A stretch of DNA of 64,000 nt from Mytilus galloprovincialis (Eukaryota > Mollusca > Bivalvia > Mytilida > Mytilidae): contig NC_134849.1 of NCBI RefSeq assembly GCF_965363235.1, positions 16,704,863 to 16,768,862 of the forward strand, given 5' to 3'. The translations under genes were made by a program, and so were the position numbers. A model generated the notes under the pieces. It saw only the letters and a program-made list of their open reading frames with translations, made no database searches and was not told where the DNA came from. Positions within the stretch are counted from its first letter, which is position 1. Each line of letters opens with the position of its first letter. Shown here piece after piece: positions 36,621 through 49,000 of the stretch.

Positions 36621-36975
36621 TACCTCTAGCCAATGTAGATAAGTAAACGCATAACAATACGCACATTAAAATACAGTTCAAGAGAAGTCCGAGTCTGATG
36701 TCAGAAGATGTAACCAAAGAAAATAAACAAAATGACAATAATACATAAATAACAACTATAATGATGATAGCTATAACTATAATAATAATGACTACTAGCA
36801 GTTAACTGACATGCCAGCTCCAGACTTCAATTAAACTGATTGAAAGATTATGATTTCATCATATGAACATCAGGCACAATCCTTCCCGTTAGGGGTTTAG
36901 TATCATACCATCATAACATATATGAGAAGATCATAACCCGTGTCATGCCAACAACTGGTTTTTTAATAAATGTGT

Positions 36976-37760
36976 TTAGTTCCGATGCAAAGACCCTATA
37001 AGTGAATCAATATTAACGCCAAAACATGCAATCTTTAATGACCTGACAACAGTATCGTAACTATATCCCTTCTTAATAAGTCTATTCAAAGGTTTTGTTA
37101 GTTTTTGAGGTAAATACTGACACCTTTGTACTTTATAAAGAATATTTCCATAAAAAATTGGATGTGAAATACCTGAACGTATAAGAAGTCTGCATGTTGA
37201 GCTATATTTACGAATGATGTCCTTATACCGATGATAAAATTTAGTAAATGTTTTGACTAGTTTGTGATATCGAAAACCCTGGTGTAATAATTTTTCAGTA
37301 ATACATAAATTTCTCTCGTTAAAATCTAAAACATTGTTACATACACGAGCGAATCGTACAAGTTGAGATATATAAACACCGTAAGATGGTGACAAGGGAA
37401 CGTCACCATCTAAAAATGGATAATTAACGATAGGAAATGAAAATCATCTCTTTTATCATAAATTTTAGTATTCAGCTTTCTGTTAATGATATAGATATCA
37501 AGATCGAGGACAGGGCAGTGGTCATTGTTAGTATTAGCTTTATTTAAAGTAAGTTCAACAGGATAATTTTCTTTAATATACATACTGAAGTCGTCATTAT
37601 TGAGAGCCAAAATATCATCCAAATATCTAAAAGTATTATTAAATTTGTTTATCAGATGTTGTTTCGATGGGTCTTTGCTTATTTTTGTCATAAATTGTAC
37701 CTGCATGGAACTTTTATATACACAACCATCTGCAATGAATAGTAATAAAGAATTTCTTCT
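36976..37760 (-). pseudogene. Reverse transcriptase remnant, second family
   Basis: Frame 37410-37706 includes FNNTFRYLDDILALNNDDF, where YLDD is the polymerase active-site box, then LDLDIYIINRKLNTKIYDKR. A one-base frameshift near 37436 leads into frame 36976-37395 (SPSYGVYISQLVRFARVC to the stop at LIGSLHRN). A degraded thumb-proximal region reaches to about 37760. The sequence is related to, but clearly different from, the RT at 24-26 kb (YLDD instead of YIDD, longer C-terminus). It belongs to a non-LTR/Penelope-like retroelement, is 5'-truncated, and is probably dead. Confidence 0.7.
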
Positions 37761-39690
37761 GAAAAGATCTATACAACTCAGTGCTGTTTGGTCGGCATAA
37801 AATGAAAAATGAACAAGTTATAGAGACAATAGTTAACTCTGTTTTAACTCTTAAAACCTTTTTTGTTCAATATGGAGGGTAAATCATGCTCTGTATGAAA
37901 GCTTATATTGACAAAGTTATTAAAACAGGAGGCAAAAGAAGTAAAATTTATTCATCTTTGAACGTTGGTAATAGTTTTAAATTAATCAACAGAGGAAAAT
38001 CAAAAGTTTAAATTCATTTCGTTTTCATAATAGCAAGATTCTTTCGAGGCAATTTAATAATTTGCATGGGTGTAAATTATATTCAAATGGGACTCTTGGT
38101 AGAACGATCCCGTCGATAACTTGAATATGTCTCAGGATAGTGCAGATGTAACAAGATGTGACTGTGATCTTTTGCACAGGAAACACTAGACAAAAAAGTC
38201 AATACTTACAATTGCCAAATTTGCCGAATACAAGCAAAGGGGAAAATGAGAGTTATGACTCAAAAGACGCACATTTGTGTTAAAACGTACAGTACGATCC
38301 TGAAATAATAGTCGGTAGGAAAAATTGTATCATATTTTCAAGAAAAAAGAAGGACAGAACATAAAACTGGAATATAAAAAACTCCATATAAACAATGTTT
38401 TATTCAAACCAAGAGGGGCTGTACATGTTGAATCATGATTCACGAGAGGTTAATACAAAAACTTAATATTGTTCCATGAAATGTAAATAAACTAAATGAG
38501 AAAAGCTAGGGCAAAACAATGTTCAAATTGTGTTTTTATAGCATGTTAGTGATAAGTCTACTGATATATATAAATTACGATTTTTTTTTAGTCAATTGTT
38601 AACCAAGGTAAAAGTTAAAGGTGCATGCCGGAATACTGACATATGGGTTAATTTAGTTATTGATAAATATGTGGCTGTTTTGGTTTTATTTTCATATTAT
38701 TTGTTTTCTATATATATTTTTTAATGTAAATAAGATATTGATCTTCAGGGAACGCCTTTGCATCGCAATGATATAAAAAATATCATTAGAATTTGGAAAT
38801 CGATCAAATTGTCATGGATTACTACAGTCTTAGTTCAAAGGTGTTTCACCCCTAAACACTACTAGCTGATATTCCATATAATGACAACATTTAAAAAAAA
38901 AACGTTGTTAAAACTAATATGAGGTCCGATTTTGATGAAATTGTAATTTAAAACTCATAAATGTAAATAGTTTTTGTGCTCATTAATTATGAAATGTGTG
39001 TTTGACATGTCTCATCATTGTAGAATCATTTCATATCCATGACAAGAACTTGAACTGCAGCATTATTGTATTTAATCATTGAAAAAAATATTCGTATCAG
39101 ACACGAAATTGTGATCTTCAGTAGAATGTTTTATCAAAAAAAACTATGATGTGTTTTAGGCAGCAACCATATCAAGTTAACTTCAAAGGTGTAGGCTTTT
39201 TTCTAACTTCTGAATTTTCCCCGTACAAAACCTCAAGTTTTCGCATGCAAAATCTGGGACTATTATTTAATATACACTAATAGTAAGTGTAATAGTCACA
39301 GTCAAAATAAAGCCCTATAAAGTCACTGAAATCAGACTGAAATCTTAAGGGTGTGTCTAGATATCAAAGGAAAAGGAAAACTTTAAATTGTTATGAAGAA
39401 ATAAAATATGATATTAGTTGTTTTAACTTGTGACATGTCACGGTAAAACTGCGTGTTGTCGTTTCCTAAAATTGAGAATGGAAATGGGAAATGTGTCAAA
39501 GAGACAAATCATGTTATCAAACCGTGAGAACAAAAATTATGATATTTAATTAATAACCATGCAAACATAACAAATTTCATTTATTTGAAATATGTTCGGT
39601 TGAAACAAAGAAATGTAAAAAGTTAAGGGAAGAGACTTTTTGTCGAAAGAGGACACATACATATTCGAGTTAACAGTGGTATCTTGGACC
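37761..39690. other. Intergenic, no gene seen
   Basis: May include decayed upstream sequence of the retroelement ending at 36976. A 40-bp piece of repeat family A lies at 39468-39510. Otherwise AT-rich without structure I can name. Confidence 0.45.
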
Positions 39691-40260
39691 ATGGTGGTCC
39701 GTGTAATTAGGAGAAAGATACACTGGGGACTGGAGAATATGTACTTTAAGAGCCAGTCTGCCATAAAACCATGCAAAATTGTCCAAATCCAAAATATTCC
39801 AATCAGACTGATATTTTGTATTTTAGATACCTTATATGTAATAACTATTTGTGCAAAATATTTTGAAAAAATATTCAGCCATTTTTTGTGTATGCCAAAC
39901 ATTCGATAATTGTCCATTTCTGTACATACAAAGGCCATTTTTAGCCTATTTGAGGGTATTTTGACCCGATTTTTTTTAGTGTTATATAAAAAATACAGCT
40001 TAATGATAACAAATATCTTAACAAACAACTTAAAATGAAAGAAAATTATGATAATTCAAAAAGTTGTGACATTTCTCAATACCCCTACTGACAGGTTGAA
40101 ACTGCATGGTTTTGAAAAAGTGCCGATTCAGCAAAATTTGTATATATTTAAAGGCTTGAATCTTGTAAGATCATGTTTTATTTTCAATTAAATGTAATAT
40201 ATCATAAAGCTTATATATATATTTAGAAAATACAAGAAAATGGAGCCTGGCAAATGATAC
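39690..40260 (+). repeat. Dispersed repeat C, copy 1
   Basis: The phrases AGCCAGTCTGCCATAAAACC, CATGCAAAATT and GAGCCTGGCAAATGATACC occur in inverted order and orientation at 55855-56420. The 160-codon minus-strand frame across it (39546-40028) is not conserved in the other copy, so it is judged non-coding. Confidence 0.6.
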
Positions 40261-43088
40261 CTTCTTACAAAAAAATCATAATTAAAGATGGACATGATGG
40301 CAATTTTGCCGAATTTGTGATTTTTTCATCTGTTTCAATAGAAACTTTTCAAAACTATATGATAGTCAAAATACTAGAAAAATAATGACTAAACTAATGT
40401 TTACTGCTTATATTAATTGAATAAACTAAGTTTAACTTAGTTTAAATTAGAAAATATACTAAAGGAGTTAGTCCGGTAAGACCCTTTTTTTGCCTTTTTT
40501 CCCCTAAACTGAGCATTTTTACAATATGTTTAAAATAAAAACTTATTCATAAGAAAATTACTTTAGTAACTAAAAAATAGGCTGTTTTAATTACAATACT
40601 ATGCACACTCAGCAAGCAATATCATCATGAGTTCTTCACAATTTTAGCATTTTATCATGTTTATAATATGCTAGTTTTTAACGCTTTTTGTCTAAATTCA
40701 AAGTGGCCTCAATTGAGTTCAGTCTTAAATTTTTAAAGCATGTTGTATTTATATTGATTCATAAAACTGTTTAACATATAAAAGATAATGACTAAACATG
40801 AATGCAGCCCCTTACAATTTAGACAAAAAACTATCGTAAAGGTACTTAAAATTCTAAGCACTACTCCTTCAGATGAAATCAGGATATTTTTTTTTCTAAA
40901 ATAGTATAAAAATGTAGACAAAATTGTTCAAACTGCACAGCCTTGTACATTCAGTTGTTAATGTCTGTGTCATTTTGGTCTCTTGTGGACACATGTCTTA
41001 TTGGCAATCATACCACATCTTCTTTTTATATGTAATCTATTTCCAGAAAAGTGGAAGATTTTATAGTTTTGTGAATATCATAGAATTGTGCTTCTTACCT
41101 CAAAAAGTTCTATATTTTGTAAAATTGTGATAAAGCTTTAGGCCAAATATAAAGAGACTACTCCTAATAGTTCCTCATAAAAGTGCAACTGAAATTTTGT
41201 GACGGGACATGAACCAGATACAAGAGATACTTATAATCCCTATGTCACTTCTGGGAGTTTGTTCAGTTTCCTCCTAGAATGTAATCTCTAGCAACTTGAG
41301 ACTTGCAAATAAGACATGTAAGATACAGTTGGTCTATTACTACCAGCTGAGACAAACACAAATATTTCAAATTGCAATAAAATTTATTTCATAACCACAT
41401 GTAATAAAAACAAATATACACAGATAAATGGTTAAACTGTTGAGCAGACATTGCCATTAAAATGGTTATGATTTTACTGTTTATATAATATTTTGGTGGT
41501 ATACCGTAAAGAAAAACGTGCAAAATGGTCTAAATACAAGTTTTTAGTCATGCATGAACATGATAAAGCTTAATATTATAAGGTATTAGCAAAAAAGAAT
41601 AAAAGTATGATAGATCTGAAAAAATTTAACATAATAAAGTTATCAATATCTATTATAAATAAATATCAAAGAATTTTGCAGCATCAGAGTTGATAAAATT
41701 TTGATAAAAACAAGCATTCTGTGATTATTGCATGGCAATACATGTACATAGTCCCTAACCCGTTACAAATTCATTGCAACTGAACAAAATTTTAACTTGA
41801 TCTATAATTTGTCATGGTGTAAACTTCATAAAAATATCAAGACAAAATCTTCAAGCATAACCAAAAAACTTTTTGAAATGTGATTATCTGAGTGAATTTT
41901 ACATGTCCAAAGACCACAACTCTGCACACAAATATCAGACTGGAACAAAATTGAACCACTAAATACCAAAGAAAAGGAAAATACCAAAATGTCATTTTGT
42001 CTTTAAAAAAATGAGTTATTTTCGTTTGAACAGAAATCTTCTAATGAACATGATGAATAAGTATTTTATCAAAAAATTTAATTCTAAAGAAAGGGCTTTA
42101 ACTGAACAAAGAGAAAAGCTTAAAGCGTGAAAAATGAATTTGACCTGTAACTTGTCATGATAAATCAATAAATCAAATATCAAATTAAAATCTACAAGCA
42201 CAAAAAAATCTGATATGCCAAACTGACAGACAGACACAGTGCAAACCTAAGTCCACTTCTACTTCATCATTAGGAGACTAAACATCAAAATCTCAAAGTA
42301 TCAACAAACAGAAAAGAGATGGTCTTTGGAGAGGGGATTAAAGACATTCAAGATAATCTTGGAAAAGCTTTTGAATTTTGAAGAAGCAGGGCCACCTCAA
42401 CTGTCTTTCTTTTATCTGGATTTAATTTGAGATATAAACCAAAAACTTTTATATGGCACATATTTACTTTTTTCGTAGATAAAAAGAAATGGCCACATTA
42501 TTTTAGATAAGCTCTGATAGACACAACTTTCTAATCTAGGCACTCGATGGGTGATCAAAAGTTTTAAAGAGGTAGATATTTTGAAGTACAAGTATATTCA
42601 CAAATCTGTTTTATGTAACAAGCTTTTTAAAAGACTGTCATCAATTGAAAGTATATGAAAAAAAGGAACTAAAATGCCAGAAAAAATTAATGGTTTGTGT
42701 GTTTGTTTTCCAAGATATAAAACAATGAAATTTTGGCTGAAAATTTTGTTCATATATTTTTCATTGGCACTTACGTATACATGTACAAAACAAGGGAAAA
42801 AAATGAAAATAACAAGTATTTTAAAGGTTTATTAAAAAAGCAGTTTTTTTTTAAATTATACATGTAAACAAATTATAAAAAGAAAAGTAGAGAGTTTGCA
42901 GGCAAAACTTTTAATGGCACTACATGGATGAAACCAGAGGATTCAGAATATCTTGAAAAAAAAACCAACAGTGGCGAAGCATGTTCACAACCTCTATGGA
43001 CAATGATTGTCTTAAAGTTCTAGCATTAGTTTAAATTACAAATAAACATGATAACAGATACATGTGTTGCTACATGAAGAGTTCAAAG
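40261..43088. other. Non-coding; may hold the 3' UTR of the minus-strand gene
   Basis: A family B fragment lies at 40960-41020. On the minus strand an AATAAA lies near 42824-42829, about 260 bp after the stop codon at 43089, a plausible polyadenylation signal; others lie farther downstream. No other gene is supported. Confidence 0.4.
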
Positions 43089-46000
43089 TTACTCAAACTG
43101 AGAACCAATAGTTGTTACCAACTCTGAAATTCCATTATGGTATTCAAGGGTCTCTATTTCCTGCAGAACATTGTAAATTTCCTCATCATCTTCAATTATT
43201 TCTGGTTTTATCAATACTGGTGAACCAAGTTTTACATAATTTGCAAAGAGACTTCGAATTTGGGATGGAGAAAGCCATTCCTCCCTAGAAAACATTTTTG
43301 TTCCATTTTCAATTCTTTGCATTTTCAACTCTATTGACAATCTATCAAAGTTAGGTCTCTTCCCAGTTGTGCCACAATTCAGGTAGATGTTGTAAAGGTA
43401 GTCTTTAACCTTTTTTGTGAATCGTTTGCAAGGCCTGGATGTTTTCAGTGCCCATCCTTCCTTGGTCTCTGAAACTTCTGACGATACAGATTTTACCAAT
43501 ACCTTATACTGCCTATCTACTGCTATACACTTTTCAGACCAAATTTTTTTGACCTTGTCATAACTATTTTCATTTTTACTGTAGACATGATTTCCTCTAC
43601 AAATATGTGACTCCAGAAATCGGGGATGTGTATACTCTTTAACACAGCTCTGTTCAGGGCATGCAAAAAGGCCATCACAGTTCTCATTTTCTAGCTCATC
43701 ATTTTCTAACATATTTTCAGTGACATTACTGTTTTGATTGTTGTTTTCGTTCATGTCAACACTTTCTTTTAATGCTGCCACTTTTCCATGGTGTTCTTCT
43801 ACAAATTCTGGAAATGGGACAACCATCTGGAAAATAAAAAAAATCAATTAATTTTTGATTTCTATATATCATGTATATATATATATATATTTACAACATT
43901 ATGAAACAAATATTAAGGAATTGACATACTTTTATATGTTTCTGAGTTCAGTGTAATGTCCATTTCTAAAATTGTTTTACATGTTTTTAGGATCCTGTTG
44001 CTGCTAGCCTTTGGAATCCGGAGTAACCTTGCTTTTAAAGACCAAAAGGTCTGCTTTGGCTGTTTCCCAACTTTTTATTAGCTGCAGTATTTTTGACACA
44101 TTCCCCATTTTACATTCTTAATACTTTTTGCAAGGCAAGAAGAGAAAAAATTGTATGTCTTTTAAACATGCAATTATGAAGAATACGCCCTAATTGAAAT
44201 ATTTCATTCATAATCAAAAGGATCGAACATTCATGCAACAAATTCAATTAAATATGCCACATTATATTTGTCGGGATTACAAATGTTGGTTGGTTATTAA
44301 TTAACTCTTTCCTACATCAGCAGTTTTAAGTTTACATCTATAAAGTTGAGGTGAACTACCGGTATTGAAGTACCTTTAGCATCCAAGTCTGTGTCTGATG
44401 TATAATGTGAATATAAGGCTGGATGATCCTACCATGTATAGTTGCTCAGATATGAACATGTATTTAAACTTTAATGTCAGTCAATGAAGCATAAAATATG
44501 GGTCTGCAATTTTGAACTTTAATAAAAGTTTGACCTTGAACTTAATCCTACAACCATTTTGACAACCTCACTACCATGACTTAGTACAGGTAATATAAAA
44601 GTTATTTACTTCAAAACGTTGGCCTGTATGTATATACCTTGAATCCTTTAAGTGGAACAGGAATTGTCTTATCTAATTGGTAACATTGGCCTTTTCCTAT
44701 TTGATAAGCACGTCGCACTACCACTCCATAGGCTTGAAATTCAAAATTGTTCATAGAACTGATGTTTGGTATCTTTGCCTTGGTCTTTATTTCATACTTC
44801 TGGTCAACAGCAATTACAGATGCAAACACTCCTTTTACACCACCATTTGAATTTAAAGCTGTAATCATGTCTTCTGGTGTCAAAACATCATGACCCTCAC
44901 CTGTATATCTGAAAAAGAAAAAAAAAAATTATTGCATGAATTTGATAACTGGGCCTGAAATGTAATATCTAAATACATGGCTAGATTCAGCATATGAAAC
45001 ATGCAAAGTACCACAAACATTTTTTTTTTTAAAGCAAACAAAGTTTTTATTTTTGGATCCTCATTCGAATAAGCTGGAAAGCTTTGTCCAGAAGGGTAAA
45101 TATAAAAACATGCTCAGGTTCATCATATCAAAGGATACCTTGAATTTTATTTGTGTCAAAATCAAACTAAGTTTAATTTGGACCATTTGGTCCTTAATGA
45201 CATGAATGAGGACCAATTAAAAAAATCTTATCACGGTTTGCACACAAATTTACAAAGCAAAAACTCATGACTTTAATTCCCGGTGTAATTGATGCAGCCA
45301 GAAAGCATGCAAATTGGAAAAAAAACAGGCCAAATGCTGAACACTCCAAGAATTTATAGATTGCGCATCAGTCAAGCACAACTGATGCACTTTGTTGAAT
45401 TTATATCAAGCCCAATGTACCACCAAGCTAGGCTACGGATCAAAAACACTGCAGCTTTCTTCTGGCCTAGAAATGACAATTCCTAATGTAGTTAGAAATA
45501 TCATAACGTCTAGATTGATCACATGTTATACTGCATACTGCAAGGATCAGGGCTATGAAACATTCAGTATATCAACATTATATAACACCCTTAATTTAGG
45601 AGATAACTGTAATGTATTATCAGTTCCTACGGTATCAATTGGGGATTTGTTGGTTGCAAATAAAGTTTACTGGTGACGCCTTAGCAGAGACAGTAAACAG
45701 GTATTTGCGACCATTAATTCCCCAGTCAGAGCTTAAACAACAATATTGTTGTCTCCATTCTAATGAAACTGACTGAAAACAACGTTAAAATATGTATTTA
45801 AAATCGGACACATGACGTCTGCGCTTGCACGTACGTCCCATAGCATCAATTGTCAATTGATGCCATGTAAACAAGTGACATTATCAAATCAAAATAAACG
45901 TTACACACGTTGTTGCATTACTGTTGTGAAGCATCACTGAAAAAAAATCTCCATGGACTTGACAATATAACAGCTGATGGGATGAAAGCAGTTGAAAATA

Positions 46001-49000
46001 TTACAGACGTGATATCAAGATTACAAACATTTGGGCTAGAGGAAGAAAAAACAGAAAAATTAAGACAGATGATTTGTAGGGCAAACCAACATTTAAAGTT
46101 TGAGATGAAGGGCCATTTGTCATCTGAATCAACATGTATTGATCATTATACAGTCCATAGTTTAAGTGATGCATCATCATTAAATTTAGAGCAAATTGTA
46201 ACCATGAGCATACTGATGGATGTAACAATTGCTGTCTGGTGAACAATTTCTTTCATCAGATTGAAACAACATTCAAAAGTCTTGTATCCTTACCAACTGA
46301 TATAAGGCCTAAATTGATATATTCTTGGTTTCCCCAATCCCGACCCTGCCAAGCCTGAATATTATTAAATGATCCGGCAAGCCCGAAAATCAGAAATGAA
46401 TAAAATAATATTTAGTTACGACAATAAAATTTTATGAGTTGGACCATTTTTGCACAGGGTTGCTAGGTATTGGGGAAACAAACAATATTTTACTTTAGGC
46501 CTTATTCATGAATTTGACCATGATGTTAACAGACCAAATTTTATCATGGAAGGCTCATTGCTTCAGAACTGTCCACCAAGATAGAGCAAAGACTGAAGCA
46601 TTAACATGATTAAGAAATTTGCAAGACAACCAAGCATTAGTTGTGATGGATTGGGCTATGAAACTCCTTCCAATAAAGCACAGAGAAGCTCAAGGTGATT
46701 TCTTTGGTAAAAAAGGGATTAGTTGGCATATATCAACTCTTATCATGCTGGGGATTCCAGTGACTTACACATTTTTTCACTTCTTGAATTAGGGAATCAT
46801 GGCTGGTTTTTTGTTGCCTACATTATATCAGACCTTCTACTACAGATATCCATTATTCAACAAACATCTCAGAATTGATACTAAAATCTAACAATGCTGG
46901 CGGCTATCATTGCATACCTCTGATATCCTATATTCAAAACTGAAACATACATGGAAATATTGATATAAAGATTTCACAGTACATTTTAAGTGAGGCACAA
47001 TCAGGGACAGACATTTGTGATGCCAATACAGCTCACTGCAAAATGCACATATTGAGGTAAGGAAAACATTATTGTAGTACATAAAATTTTGTAAGCTAGC
47101 AGTTTTTAACTCATACAGGTAATTATAATCAGCATTATTTCTCTAATTTTGGTTCTTTCTGCACATTTCTTGAGTGGTGTGATAAAAGATGAAATCAAGA
47201 CAATTTAATGTTCTAATTAAATTCTGACCATCATTTGCTGAGAACAATATCATTTCACATGTGACGAGAAACTTTTTTTCTTTATTCACTCAAGAAATGT
47301 GCAGAAAGTACCAAAATTAGAGAAATAATGCTGATTATAATTACCTGTATAAATAATAAATAAAAAACAGCAAGCTTACAAAATTTTATGTGCTACAGTA
47401 ATATTTTCCTTACCTCAATATGTGCATTTTGCAGTGAGCTGTTTTGGCATCACAAATGTCTTTCCCTGATTGTGCCTCACTAAAATTGTACTGTGAAATC
47501 TTTATATCCATATTTCCATGTAGGTTTAAGTTGTGAATGTAGGATATCAGAGGTATGCAATGATAGCAGCCAGCATTGTCAGATTTTAGTATCAATTCTG
47601 AGATGTTTGGATGAATAATGGATATCTGTAGTAGAAGGTCTGATATAATGTGGGCAACAGAAAACCAGCCTTGATTCCCCAATTCAAGGACGTGAACAAA
47701 TGTGTAAACATTCAAGTCACTAGAATCCCCAGACAGGATAAGAGATGATATATGCCAACTAATCCCTTTTTTACCAAAGAAATCACTTTGAGCTTCTCTA
47801 TGCTTGATGGGTAAGAGTTTCATAGCCCAATCCATCACAACTAATGCTTGGTTGTCTTGTAAATTTCTTAATACTTCAGTTTTTGCTCGATCTTGGTGGA
47901 CAGTTCTGTAACAATGAGCCTTCCATGATAAAATTTGGTCTTTTGCTCTATTGATGTCATGGTCAAATTCATCAATAACATCAGTTGGTAATGATACAAG
48001 ACTTTTGAATGTTGTTTCAATCTGATGAAAGAAATTGTTCACCAGACAGCAATTGTTACATCCATCAGTATGCTCATGGTTACAATTTGATCTAAAGTTT
48101 ACTGATGATGCATCACTTAAACTATGTACTGTGCAATGATCAATGCATGTTGATTCAGATGACAAATGGCCCTTCATCTCAAATTTTAAATGTTGGTTTG
48201 CACTGTAAATCATCTGTCTTAATTTGTCTGCTTTTTCTTCCTCTAGCCCAAATGTTTGTAATCTTGATATCACGTCTGTAATATTTTCTACTGCTTTCAT
48301 CCCATCAGCTGTTATATTGTCAAGTCCATGGAGATTTTTTTTCAGTGATGCTACACAACAGTTGAGGATGTTATATAATGTTGATCTACTGAATGTTTCA
48401 TAGCCCTGATCCTTGCAGTATGCAGTATAACAGGTGATCAATCTAGATGTTATGATATTTCTAACTACCTTAGGAATTGTCATCTCTAGGCCAGACGATA
48501 GCTGCAGTGTTTTTGATCCATAGCCTACAGCTTGGTGGTACATTGGGCTTGATATAAATTCAACAAAGTGCATCAGTTGTGGCTGACTGAGACGCATTCT
48601 ATAAATTCTTGGAGTGTTCAGCATTTGGCCTGGTTTTTCCAAATTTGCATGCTTTCTGGCTGCATCAATCTTTGACATAGTTACACCAGGAATTAAAGTC
48701 AAAAGTTTTTGCTTTGTAAATTTGTGGGCAAACAGTGATAAGATTTGAAGCTGAGTGTGATGACTATTCTGGTCTAAGTAGGCTTTAATAAGAGCTTCAG
48801 TCATAACATCCAGTTGTAATATTGACTGTGTTTCGTCAGTTTTACTCTTTTCTACTACAGATGCAAAAACTTTATCGACTTGTCCAGGTACGATATAACT
48901 TAAAACTAAATTTATAATTTCAGAAGATAATTTTGTGTAAAAAGCCTTCGAACTTTTTGATGCCTCATCCCATGCCAGATTCAGTTGGTTTTTAAATGGT

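Larger units (their letters stand above)
34708..36975. other. Intergenic, with two family A repeats
   Basis: Family A copies at 35205-35520 and 36300-36620 are the only clear features. The 35520-36300 segment is unremarkable AT-rich DNA. The (AAT)-rich stretch 36720-36800 is low complexity. Confidence 0.5.
45241..47176 (+). pseudogene. Inverted, decayed copy of exon 4 inside intron 4
   Basis: The plus strand here repeats the minus-strand sequence 47287-48730. It covers the 3' 1.3 kb of exon 4, its splice donor (GAGGTAAGGAAAA) and about 120 bp of the following intron. Retention of intron sequence shows a genomic DNA duplication rather than a retrocopy. The coding blocks are broken by frameshifts, an in-frame TGA, a roughly 310-bp insertion (about 45596-45905) and a 200-bp MITE (46304-46503). 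Undisturbed blocks look about 95% identical to exon 4 by eye. The arms are separated by only 110 bp (47177-47286). Confidence 0.88.

Noticed and set aside
39546-40028. 160-codon open frame on the minus strand
   Set aside because: It is hydrophobic and low in complexity, has no recognisable domain, and lies in repeat C; the inverted copy at 55855-56420 does not preserve the frame.
41091-41250. Candidate minus-strand splice donor (GAG|GTAAGAAGC)
   Set aside because: No acceptor with an open, protein-like frame was found upstream of it.
45289-46242. Three plus-strand frames that look like a separate gene
   Set aside because: They are fragments of the inverted, decayed copy of exon 4, not an independent gene.
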